NCBI GenBank assembly: GCA_029573925.1 | Contig: JAKQBV010000174.1 | Location: 1 to 6,662 of the forward strand | Length of the DNA stretch: 6,662 nt | Source of the DNA: a bacterium | Lineage (GTDB): Bacteria > UBP15 > UBA6099 | Direction: 5' to 3' | Shown: positions 1-5,366 of the stretch, one piece after another | How the letters are laid out: every line of letters begins with the position of its first letter | How positions within the stretch are numbered: position 1 is the first letter of the stretch | The notes under the pieces: model-generated | Told to the model about the DNA's origin: nothing | The model's input: the letters and a program-made list of their open reading frames with translations, nothing else | The model's database searches: none | Made by a program: the position numbers and the translations under genes

Positions 1-1
1 A

Positions 2-1435
2 ATCGAGCGGGAGAGGCCGGACGCGCTGCTGCCGACGCTGGGCGGACAGACCGCGCTCAACGCTGCGGTGGCGGTGGCCGAAAGAGGCGCTCTGGACAGG
101 TTCGGCGTCGAAGTCATCGGAGCGAAAATAGACGCGATAAAAAAAGCCGAAGACCGGGACCTCTTCAAGAAGGCGATGAAGAAAATCGGCCTCGACCTGC
201 CCCGCTCTTCCCAAGTCGGAAGCCTCAAGGAAGCGATGGCCGCGATCAATCGCGTCGGGTTCCCGGCGATTATTCGCCCATGCTTTACAATGGGCGGAGT
301 GGGCGGCGGCGTCGCTTACAACATGGACGAATTCAAGGCGCAGGTTCAGGCCGGGCTTGCCGCCAGCATGACTCATGAAGTCCTCATCGAGGAGTCTCTG
401 CTCGGCTGGAAAGAATATGAACTGGAAGTGATGCGCGACTGCAAGGACAACGCGGTCATAATCTGCTCGATAGAAAATTTTGACCCGATGGGAGTTCACA
501 CCGGGGACAGCATAACGGTGGCTCCGACACAGACTCTCACCGACAGGGAATACCAGAAGATGAGGGACGCGGCGATAGCGTGTCTGAGGGAAATCGGCGT
601 GGACACGGGAGGCTCGAACGTTCAGTTCGCGCTCAATCCTGCGAACGGCAGGATGATCATAATCGAGATGAACCCGCGCGTGTCGCGCAGCTCGGCGCTG
701 GCCTCTAAAGCCACCGGGTTCCCGATAGCGAAGATAGCCGCGAAACTGGCGGTCGGGTACACCCTCGACGAGATAGCCAACGACATAACGAAAAAAACGC
801 CGGCTTGTTTCGAGCCGACTATAGACTACTGCGTGGTTAAGATTCCGAGGTTCACGTTCGAGAAGTTTTCGGGCGCGTCGCAAATTCTCACCACACAGAT
901 GAAATCGGTCGGCGAAGCGATGTCGATAGGCAGAACATTCAAGGAAGCCCTGCAAAAGGGACTGCGCTCGATGGAAACCGGGCTGCGCGGGCTGGACAAT
1001 CTGAAAACCGACCCGACGGATGAACAGATTGAGGAAAAGCTCCGAATGCCCGGCCCGGACAGGATTCTGTACGTGAAGCATGCGCTCAAAAAAGGGATGA
1101 GTCTGGAAAATATTCACAAATTGAGTTGGATTGACCCTTGGTTTCTTTATAATATGCGGGAGATTGTCGATTTTGAGGGTGAAATCGAATCGATCGCGAA
1201 CAAGGGCGTCGCCGCTCTGACGAAAGAAACACTGACGAGAGCGAAACAGTTTGGATTCTCGGACGCGCAGCTAGGACGGATTTTCGGCGTGGACGAAATC
1301 CAGATGCGGAAGATAAGAAAGAAAAAGAATGTGTTGCCGACATACAAGCTTGTGGACACATGCGGCGCGGAGTTCGAAGCGATGACCCCTTATTTCTATT
1401 CGACTTACGAGGTAGAAGATGAAAGCAGGGTTTGA
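2..1435 (+). CDS. carB: Carbamoyl-phosphate synthase large subunit, N-terminal half only (split CarB1); 5' end outside the window
   Basis: Cytosolic ATP-grasp enzyme half that phosphorylates bicarbonate and forms carbamate with ammonia from the small subunit CarA, feeding arginine and pyrimidine synthesis. The frame is open from base 2, giving 477 visible residues; by comparison with E. coli CarB as I recall it, about 77 are missing. Visible motifs, in fragment numbering: ERPDALLPTLGGQTALN (4-20), RPCFTMGG ATP-grasp loop (92-99; usual form RPSFTMGG, so Ser to Cys), ENFDPMGVHTGDSITV (158-173), NVQFA (206-210) and the metal/ATP-binding EMNPRVSRSSALASKATG (222-239). The oligomerization domain runs from about 350 to the end, with DPWFLYNMREIV and the closing PYFYSTYEVEDE. 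The protein stops after that segment, where E. coli CarB (about 1073 residues) continues into its carbamoyl-phosphate and allosteric domains. Those domains are absent, and the following sequence is purF. Reconstructed length is about 554 residues. Family assignment is very secure; a natural split is inferred from the clean domain boundary and the tight purF overlap. Confidence 0.95.
   Translation: MERERPDALLPTLGGQTALNAAVAVAERGALDRFGVEVIGAKIDAIKKAEDRDLFKKAMKKIGLDLPRSSQVGSLKEAMAAINRVGFPAIIRPCFTMGGVGGGVAYNMDEFKAQVQAGLAASMTHEVLIEESLLGWKEYELEVMRDCKDNAVIICSIENFDPMGVHTGDSITVAPTQTLTDREYQKMRDAAIACLREIGVDTGGSNVQFALNPANGRMIIIEMNPRVSRSSALASKATGFPIAKIAAKLAVGYTLDEIANDITKKTPACFEPTIDYCVVKIPRFTFEKFSGASQILTTQMKSVGEAMSIGRTFKEALQKGLRSMETGLRGLDNLKTDPTDEQIEEKLRMPGPDRILYVKHALKKGMSLENIHKLSWIDPWFLYNMREIVDFEGEIESIANKGVAALTKETLTRAKQFGFSDAQLGRIFGVDEIQMRKIRKKKNVLPTYKLVDTCGAEFEAMTPYFYSTYEVEDESRV
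1409..1413 (+). promoter_or_regulatory. Ribosome binding site supporting the purF start at 1419
   Basis: GAGGT lies five bases before the ATG at 1419, inside the last codons of carB1. It is a better Shine-Dalgarno match than anything before the in-frame ATG at 1446, where only a weak GAG (1434-1436) is found. It favours the overlapping start and points to translational coupling with carB1. Confidence 0.6.
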
Positions 1436-2930
1436 GCAAGACAAAATGAAGGACGCCTGCGGCGTATTCGCGATACACGCTCCAGACAAAGACGTTGCCA
1501 GACTGGCATATTTCGCGCTTTTCTCTCTTCAACACAGGGGACAGGAGAGCGCGGGCATAGCCGTTTACAGCGACAAAGAAATCGTCTGTTACAAGAACAT
1601 GGGCCTAGTTACCCTCGTGTTCGATGAAAAAATACTGGGCCTTCTTAAAGGGAAAATGGCGGTTGGCCATGTAAGATATTCGACAACCGGCTCCAGCAAC
1701 GAAGTGAACGCCCAGCCTATTCTGGCCGGGTCGGACGCTATAAGGAAAATAAAGGGTTGCGAACAAAAACACAGGCGTCAGGTGGCGGTGGCCCACAACG
1801 GCAATTTGGTGAACACTGCCACGCTACGGGAAGAGTTGCAGGAACAAGGAATAGAATTCGCGACATCTTCGGACACCGAAGTCATAGCGGAAATGATAGC
1901 GACATCGGACAAACAGACCGCAGAAGAAGCGGTCGCCGATTCGCTCAGGCAAGCGCGCGGGGCGTTCAGCATCGTCGCGCTCTGCGAAGGGAAGATATTC
2001 GCCGCCCGCGACTCTTTCGGCATCCGGCCGCTATGCCTCGGAAAGCTCGGAGACGGCAACTGGGCGGTGGCGTCAGAGACCTGCGCGTTCAGCATAATCG
2101 GAGCGCAGTTTGAAAGAGAAATCAGGCCCGGCGAATTGGTCATCATAGACGATTCAGGAGTCAAATCCGTCGATTACACGAAGCCTCAACGGGAGGCCCT
2201 CTGCATATTCGAGTTCATTTATTTCGCGAGGCCGGACAGCACGATGCTCGGCCAAACGCTTTACACCGTGAGAAAAAACTTGGGCGCGATACTCGCCGCC
2301 GAGTCACAAGTGGAAGCGGATGTAGTTATAAGCGTGCCTGACTCCGGGATACCCGCGGCGATCGGTTTCGCTCAAGCGTCCGGAATACCGTTCGTTGACG
2401 GGCTGATAAAAAACCGCTACGTGGGTCGGACATTCATCCAGCCGAATCAGGAGATGCGCGAGTTGGGCGTAAAGATGAAGCTCAATCCGCTTTCGGACAA
2501 CATCAGGGGAAAACGGGTCGTTATGGTGGACGATTCAATCGTCCGGGGAAGCACCAGCAGCAAGATTGTCAGCCTGCTGAGGGCCAACGGGGCGACGGAA
2601 GTGCATGTGAGGGTCAGTTCGCCGCCAGTTAAATTCCCCTGCTTTTACGGAATCGACACCGCTTCGCGGGAGGAGCTTGTGGCCTCTCAGTTGAGCGTGG
2701 AACAGATAAAGGAAATGCTGGGGGCGGACAGCCTCAGCTATATCAGCGAGGAGGGGATGTTCAAGGCGACGAGCATGGACAGACATAATTTCTGCTCGGC
2801 CTGCTTTACCGAAGAATATCCCATTCCCATTCCTCAGCAGCTTCATCTGGAAAAGTTGATGTACGAAAACGGGAAAAAACAAGAGAACCGGGTTCCCACC
2901 TGCCTGCGCGAGAATAATCCCCGCTCCTGA
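1419..2930 (+). CDS. purF: Amidophosphoribosyltransferase (glutamine PRPP amidotransferase), [4Fe-4S] type
   Basis: Catalyses the first committed step of purine synthesis in the cytosol: PRPP and glutamine give 5-phosphoribosylamine. The N-terminal class II (Ntn) glutaminase domain has nucleophile Cys14 in DACGVFA, SLQHRGQESAG (36-46), GHVRYSTTG (83-91), AHNGNL (125-130) and RDSFGIRPL (197-205). The C-terminal phosphoribosyltransferase domain has the PRPP loop VVMVDDSIVRGST (367-379). Four cysteines match the B. subtilis cluster ligands: Cys262 (before FEFIYFARPDS), Cys408 (PCFYGID), Cys459 and Cys462 (CSACF). From ATG 1419 the product is 503 residues with a 13-residue propeptide ahead of Cys14, so maturation by cleavage is expected, as in the B. 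subtilis enzyme with 11. ATG 1446 would leave only four residues. An unusual basic stretch at about 105-120, between AQPIL and VAVAHNGN, looks like an insertion. The gene overlaps carB1 by 17 bases. Feedback control by purine nucleotides is typical of the family. Confidence 0.97.
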   Translation: MKAGFEQDKMKDACGVFAIHAPDKDVARLAYFALFSLQHRGQESAGIAVYSDKEIVCYKNMGLVTLVFDEKILGLLKGKMAVGHVRYSTTGSSNEVNAQPILAGSDAIRKIKGCEQKHRRQVAVAHNGNLVNTATLREELQEQGIEFATSSDTEVIAEMIATSDKQTAEEAVADSLRQARGAFSIVALCEGKIFAARDSFGIRPLCLGKLGDGNWAVASETCAFSIIGAQFEREIRPGELVIIDDSGVKSVDYTKPQREALCIFEFIYFARPDSTMLGQTLYTVRKNLGAILAAESQVEADVVISVPDSGIPAAIGFAQASGIPFVDGLIKNRYVGRTFIQPNQEMRELGVKMKLNPLSDNIRGKRVVMVDDSIVRGSTSSKIVSLLRANGATEVHVRVSSPPVKFPCFYGIDTASREELVASQLSVEQIKEMLGADSLSYISEEGMFKATSMDRHNFCSACFTEEYPIPIPQQLHLEKLMYENGKKQENRVPTCLRENNPRS

Positions 2931-2940
2931 GCGGGATTAT
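2914..2940 (+). terminator. Hairpin spanning the purF stop codon, no T-run
   Basis: The arm at 2914-2925 pairs with 2930-2940 as about 11 base pairs, with one bulged C around 2921-2922 and a CCTG loop. The purF stop TGA (2928-2930) sits in the loop and closing pair. No T-run follows on either strand, so this is not a canonical intrinsic terminator. It could be a pause or 3'-end stability element, or an upstream part of the termination region. The right arm GATTAT (2935-2940) could alternatively pair with ATAATC at 2984-2989. Confidence 0.5.
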
Positions 2941-3012
2941 CCGAACCCTACGCGGCGGTCCTTATCGGGTCGTTATATCCGCAATAATCGCGCGAAAACG
3001 CTGCTGTGGAAA

Positions 3013-3035
3013 TGTCTCCACCGGGAGATATTTTT
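3013..3035 (+). terminator. Probable intrinsic terminator between purF and pckG
   Basis: TGTCTCC (3013-3019) pairs with GGAGATA (3024-3030), seven pairs including one G-U, around an ACCG loop. TTTTT (3031-3035) follows directly. Stem and T-run are short, but the order is right for an intrinsic terminator, and it sits just before the predicted pckG promoter. A competing hairpin, GTGGA (3006-3010) with TCCAC (3017-3021), shares bases with it. Confidence 0.45.
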
Positions 3036-3040
3036 AGAAT

Positions 3041-3069
3041 GTGGCAATTTACGGCTCTGTAACTACAAT
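3041..3069 (+). promoter_or_regulatory. Candidate sigma-70-type promoter for pckG
   Basis: GTGGCA (3041-3046, four of six matches to TTGACA) and TACAAT (3064-3069, five of six to TATAAT) are separated by 17 bases. Transcription would start near 3076, giving a leader of about 35 bases ahead of the pckG start. Its position just after the putative terminator supports it. The promoter specificity of the host is unknown. Confidence 0.4.
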
Positions 3070-3097
3070 ATTGGTCTAGGCTAAAAGCCTCAGCATA

Positions 3098-3103
3098 AAG
3101 GAG
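3098..3103 (+). promoter_or_regulatory. Strong ribosome binding site for pckG
   Basis: AAGGAG lies seven bases before the ATG at 3111, a near-ideal Shine-Dalgarno sequence and spacing. It fixes the pckG start and shows that the host uses Shine-Dalgarno initiation. Confidence 0.85.
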
Positions 3104-3110
3104 AAAGGCG

Positions 3111-4907
3111 ATGGTAAAAAGCGAGCACACGAATCACAGGGAACTGATCGAATGGGTCAACAAGATGGCGGCCATGTGCAAGCCGGACGACATCGTGTGG
3201 ATCGACGGCTCGGACGAACAGAAGAAACGACTCGAAGAAGAAGCGATAAAGACCGGGGAAATAGTCAGGCTCGACCAGAAAAAGCTGCCCGGTTGCGTAT
3301 ATCACAAGACGGCTGAGAACGACACCGCGAGAACGGAGCATCTGACATTTATATGCACGGCAAAAAAGGACGACGCTGGCCCGAACAACAACTGGATGGA
3401 CCCCAAGGAGGCGTACGCGACCGCGTCCAAATATTTTTCCGGCTCGATGCGCGGGCGGACAATGTATGTGATACCGTTTTCGATGGGGCCGGTAGGCTCT
3501 CCGTTCAGCAAAATCGGCATTGAGCTTACCGACAGCATCTACGTCGTGCTCAACATGATAATCATGACGAGAGTGGGAACCCGCGTTCTGGACGCGCTGG
3601 GCACGGACGGGGAATTCACGAAATGCCTCCACGGCAAAGCTCAACTCGACATTGACAAAAGACTCATCCTTCACTTCCCGGAAGACAACGCCATCTGGAG
3701 CGTCAACTCCGGCTACGGCGGAAACGTGCTGCTGGGCAAGAAGTGTCTCTCGCTGAGAATCGCGAGCTATCTGGCGGCGCAGGAAAGCTGGCTGGCGGAA
3801 CACATGCTGATCCTCGGAGTCGAGGACCCTGAAGGACGAATAATATACGTGGCGGCCGCGTTTCCGAGCGCGTGCGGAAAGACTAATCTCGCGATGCTGA
3901 TTCCTCCCAAAGCTCTCAAAAAGAAGGGCTACAGGGTGTGGACGGTTGGCGACGACATCGCTTGGATGAGGATCGACTCCGACGGCCAACTCTGGGCGGT
4001 GAACCCGGAGACCGGCATGTTCGGCGTCGCTCCCGGAACCAACTCGAAAAGCAACCCGAACGCGATGGCGACTGTGTCTAAAAACACAATCTTCACGAAC
4101 GTGCTTCTTAAAAAAGACGGGACGGTGTGGTGGGAAGGCCATGACGACCCGCCTCCGGCGGAAGGCGGCATAAACTGGCAGGGACTTAAATGGAAACCGG
4201 GCATGAAGAACGAAAAGGGAGAGGCGATACTGGGAGCGCACGCGAACAGCCGATTCACCGCCCCGCTGGCGCAGTGCCCGTCTATCACAAACCGCATAGA
4301 GCATCACCACGGAGTGCCTATCTCTGCGATACTATTCGGAGGCAGGCGGGCGCATGTGGCTCCGCTGGTGTACGAGGCATTCACATGGCAGCACGGCGTT
4401 TACATGGGAGCCACTATGGCGTCCGAACGCACCGCCGCCCAGTTCGGCCTTCAGGGCGAAGTGCGCCGCGACCCTATGGCTATGCTGCCCTTCTGCGGAT
4501 ACAACATGGCCGACTACTTCCGCCACTGGCTGAACATGGGCAACCGGATGCTCAGAACCCCGCGCATATTCCATGTCAACTGGTTCCGCACCGACGACAA
4601 GGGCAAGTTCATCTGGCCGGGATTCGGAGACAACCTCAGGGTGCTCGCGTGGATAGCGGAACGCTGCAGGGGCGTCCGCGAGGCGGTGGAAACTCCCATC
4701 GGCTACATGCCTCATCCGGGCGACATCGACATGACCGGACTCAACCTGTCCCCGGCAGAGCTTAAAGGGCTGCTTGAAATCGACAAAGAAGAATGGAAGC
4801 GCGAAGTCAAAGACATAGACAAATTCTTCGACACGTTCGGCGACGCGATCCCGAAACGGATACTGGCCGAGCACGACGCGCTGCGCCGGCGGCTCCGCAA
4901 GATGTAG
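3111..4907 (+). CDS. pckG: Phosphoenolpyruvate carboxykinase, GTP-dependent
   Basis: Cytosolic enzyme interconverting oxaloacetate plus GTP with PEP, CO2 and GDP; gluconeogenic or, in some anaerobes, anaplerotic. At 598 residues it has the usual length of the GTP class rather than the shorter ATP class (about 530). Motifs in order: RGRTMYVIPFSMGP substrate region with its Arg (114-127), SGYGGNVLLGKKCLSLRIAS (200-219) with the lysine expected to bind metal, AEHMLILGVE with His231 (229-238), P-loop FPSACGKTNLAM (251-262) including the reactive Cys255 of this class, VGDDIAWM with the acidic metal-ligand pair (279-286), NPETGMFGVAPGT (298-310), ANSRFTAP (378-385), FGGRRAHVAPLVYEAF (409-424), RRDPMAMLPFCGYNMADYF (452-470) and the guanine-pocket region FIWPGFGDN (500-508). 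All catalytic motifs are intact. The start is set by AAGGAG seven bases upstream. The small downstream gene is probably co-transcribed. Confidence 0.97.
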   Translation: MVKSEHTNHRELIEWVNKMAAMCKPDDIVWIDGSDEQKKRLEEEAIKTGEIVRLDQKKLPGCVYHKTAENDTARTEHLTFICTAKKDDAGPNNNWMDPKEAYATASKYFSGSMRGRTMYVIPFSMGPVGSPFSKIGIELTDSIYVVLNMIIMTRVGTRVLDALGTDGEFTKCLHGKAQLDIDKRLILHFPEDNAIWSVNSGYGGNVLLGKKCLSLRIASYLAAQESWLAEHMLILGVEDPEGRIIYVAAAFPSACGKTNLAMLIPPKALKKKGYRVWTVGDDIAWMRIDSDGQLWAVNPETGMFGVAPGTNSKSNPNAMATVSKNTIFTNVLLKKDGTVWWEGHDDPPPAEGGINWQGLKWKPGMKNEKGEAILGAHANSRFTAPLAQCPSITNRIEHHHGVPISAILFGGRRAHVAPLVYEAFTWQHGVYMGATMASERTAAQFGLQGEVRRDPMAMLPFCGYNMADYFRHWLNMGNRMLRTPRIFHVNWFRTDDKGKFIWPGFGDNLRVLAWIAERCRGVREAVETPIGYMPHPGDIDMTGLNLSPAELKGLLEIDKEEWKREVKDIDKFFDTFGDAIPKRILAEHDALRRRLRKM

Positions 4908-4928
4908 CGCCCCGCCGCGCCGACCAAC

Positions 4929-5231
4929 ATGGAAGAAGAGCCGATTGTCATAACTAAACTGGCCGTAACGCGCCTGAAGGACGGAGACGCCCGGCTAATG
5001 GGAGCCGCGCGCAATGTCTCTGACGGGAACGTTCCCGCATACAGGCTTCTCGTCTTTCTCCACGACTCGGAATCCCGCGTGCGCGACAGGCTCTACGTGA
5101 AGCTGAAACCGTTCTCGCCGAACGAATCTCAGGATTTCTCGCTCGTCTTCCGGCTCAAAAGCTTGGAGTTCGTCGCGAGCGCATTCCGCCTTGAAAAACT
5201 AGAGGGAACGGACTATAGTGAGGCCGTCTGA
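4929..5231 (+). CDS. Small hypothetical protein, weak FxLYD-like beta-sandwich pattern
   Basis: I do not recognise a characterised family for this 100-residue protein. It has no signal peptide, membrane segment or cysteine, so a soluble cytosolic protein is likely. The layout suggests alternating beta strands: ITKLAVTRLKDGDARLMGAARNVS (8-31), then PAYRLLVFLHDSESRVRDRLYVKL (36-59), then PFSPNESQDFSLVFRL (61-76). The order 'G-x-x-x-N ... hydrophobic strand ending in D ... P-x-E-x-x-x-F' loosely resembles the FxLYD and similar extracytoplasmic beta-sandwich domains, but those proteins usually carry a signal peptide or anchor. The similarity is my inference only. It starts 21 bases after pckG, which suggests co-transcription. 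No Shine-Dalgarno sequence precedes the ATG, so expression may depend on coupling with pckG. Coding is supported by position, length and a base composition matching its neighbours. A promoter for hom may lie within its 3' end. Confidence 0.7.
   Translation: MEEEPIVITKLAVTRLKDGDARLMGAARNVSDGNVPAYRLLVFLHDSESRVRDRLYVKLKPFSPNESQDFSLVFRLKSLEFVASAFRLEKLEGTDYSEAV
5191..5219 (+). promoter_or_regulatory. Candidate sigma-70-type promoter for hom, inside the end of the small gene
   Basis: TTGAAA (5191-5196, five of six matches to TTGACA) and TATAGT (5214-5219, five of six to TATAAT) are separated by 17 bases. This is the best promoter-like pair I found in the window. Transcription would begin near 5226, at the small gene's stop codon, giving hom an untranslated leader of about 140 bases. 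Confidence 0.5.
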
Positions 5232-5235
5232 AAAC

Positions 5236-5262
5236 GCGGGCGGATAGCTGAAAAGCGCCCGC
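5236..5262 (+). terminator. GC-rich hairpin after the small gene, possible terminator or leader element
   Basis: GCGGGC (5236-5241) pairs with GCCCGC (5257-5262), and inside it GCT/AGC encloses a GAAA tetraloop (5250-5253). An alternative eight-pair stem uses 5235-5242 and 5260-5267. It begins five bases after the stop of the small gene. No T-run follows directly, so it is not a canonical intrinsic terminator. It could end or stabilise the pckG transcript, or form the first structure of a hom leader. Confidence 0.45.
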
Positions 5263-5354
5263 CCGCGCCGCGCGCAATCCCGAAACGCGTTCCCCGGTTT
5301 TTCTAGAGAAGATTCCGGGCTGGCCGCTAATCCGGGCGCGACATCAAGAATTGT

Positions 5355-5358
5355 GAGG
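5355..5358 (+). promoter_or_regulatory. Ribosome binding site for hom
   Basis: GAGG lies eight bases before the ATG at 5367, a normal Shine-Dalgarno position. The glycine-rich nucleotide-binding loop begins a few residues after this ATG, as the family requires, so the start is well supported. Confidence 0.65.
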
Positions 5359-5366
5359 CTGCGCAG

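Larger units (their letters stand above)
2931..3110 (+). other. 180-base intergenic region between purF and pckG
   Basis: This gap contains no plausible coding sequence. It appears to separate two transcription units: termination structures in the first two thirds, then a promoter-like pair and a ribosome binding site. A small inverted repeat, AGGCT-AAA-AGCCT at 3078-3090, lies between the putative transcription start and the ribosome binding site; it is short and may be chance. No known riboswitch consensus was recognised. Confidence 0.7.
5232..5366 (+). other. 135-base intergenic region and putative hom leader
   Basis: The gap is GC-rich and full of self-complementary stretches. It contains the hairpin at 5236-5262, and CCCGG (5293-5297) which can pair with CCGGG (5315-5319) around a loop that starts with TTTTT (5298-5302). 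TCCGGGC also occurs twice, at 5314-5320 and 5331-5337. No leader peptide with a run of Thr or Ile codons, T-box or SAM riboswitch consensus was recognised, so any regulatory role is a guess. Confidence 0.5.

Noticed and set aside
1400..1460. Frameshift or sequencing error ending carB early
   Set aside because: No frame downstream encodes the second CarB half; the sequence passes straight into an intact purF with its own ribosome binding site, so a simple frameshift cannot explain the truncation.
1757..2113. Open frame of 118 codons on the + strand inside purF
   Set aside because: Out-of-frame shadow of the glutaminase domain; Arg-rich with no motif.
2931..3110. tRNA, small RNA gene or known riboswitch in the purF-pckG gap
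   Set aside because: No cloverleaf arms, GTTCGA-type T-loop or familiar riboswitch core was found; only short hairpins and promoter-like elements are present.
3090..4310. Long open frame of 406 codons on the - strand, opposite pckG
   Set aside because: It lies wholly against the strongly conserved pckG reading frame, and its translation is Arg/His/Val-rich with no recognisable motif. This is typical of an antisense shadow in a GC-rich gene.
4190..4765. Open frame of 191 codons on the + strand in another frame of pckG
   Set aside because: It overlaps intact PEPCK motifs entirely, and the product is Arg/His/Pro-rich with no family resemblance.
4332..4874. Open frame of 180 codons on the - strand opposite the end of pckG
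   Set aside because: Antisense shadow of conserved codons, with no ribosome binding site or context supporting expression.
5281..5310. ACGCGT palindrome and TTCTAGAGAA near-palindrome as operator sites
   Set aside because: Both are short and give loops too small for RNA stems, and short palindromes are expected by chance in GC-rich DNA.
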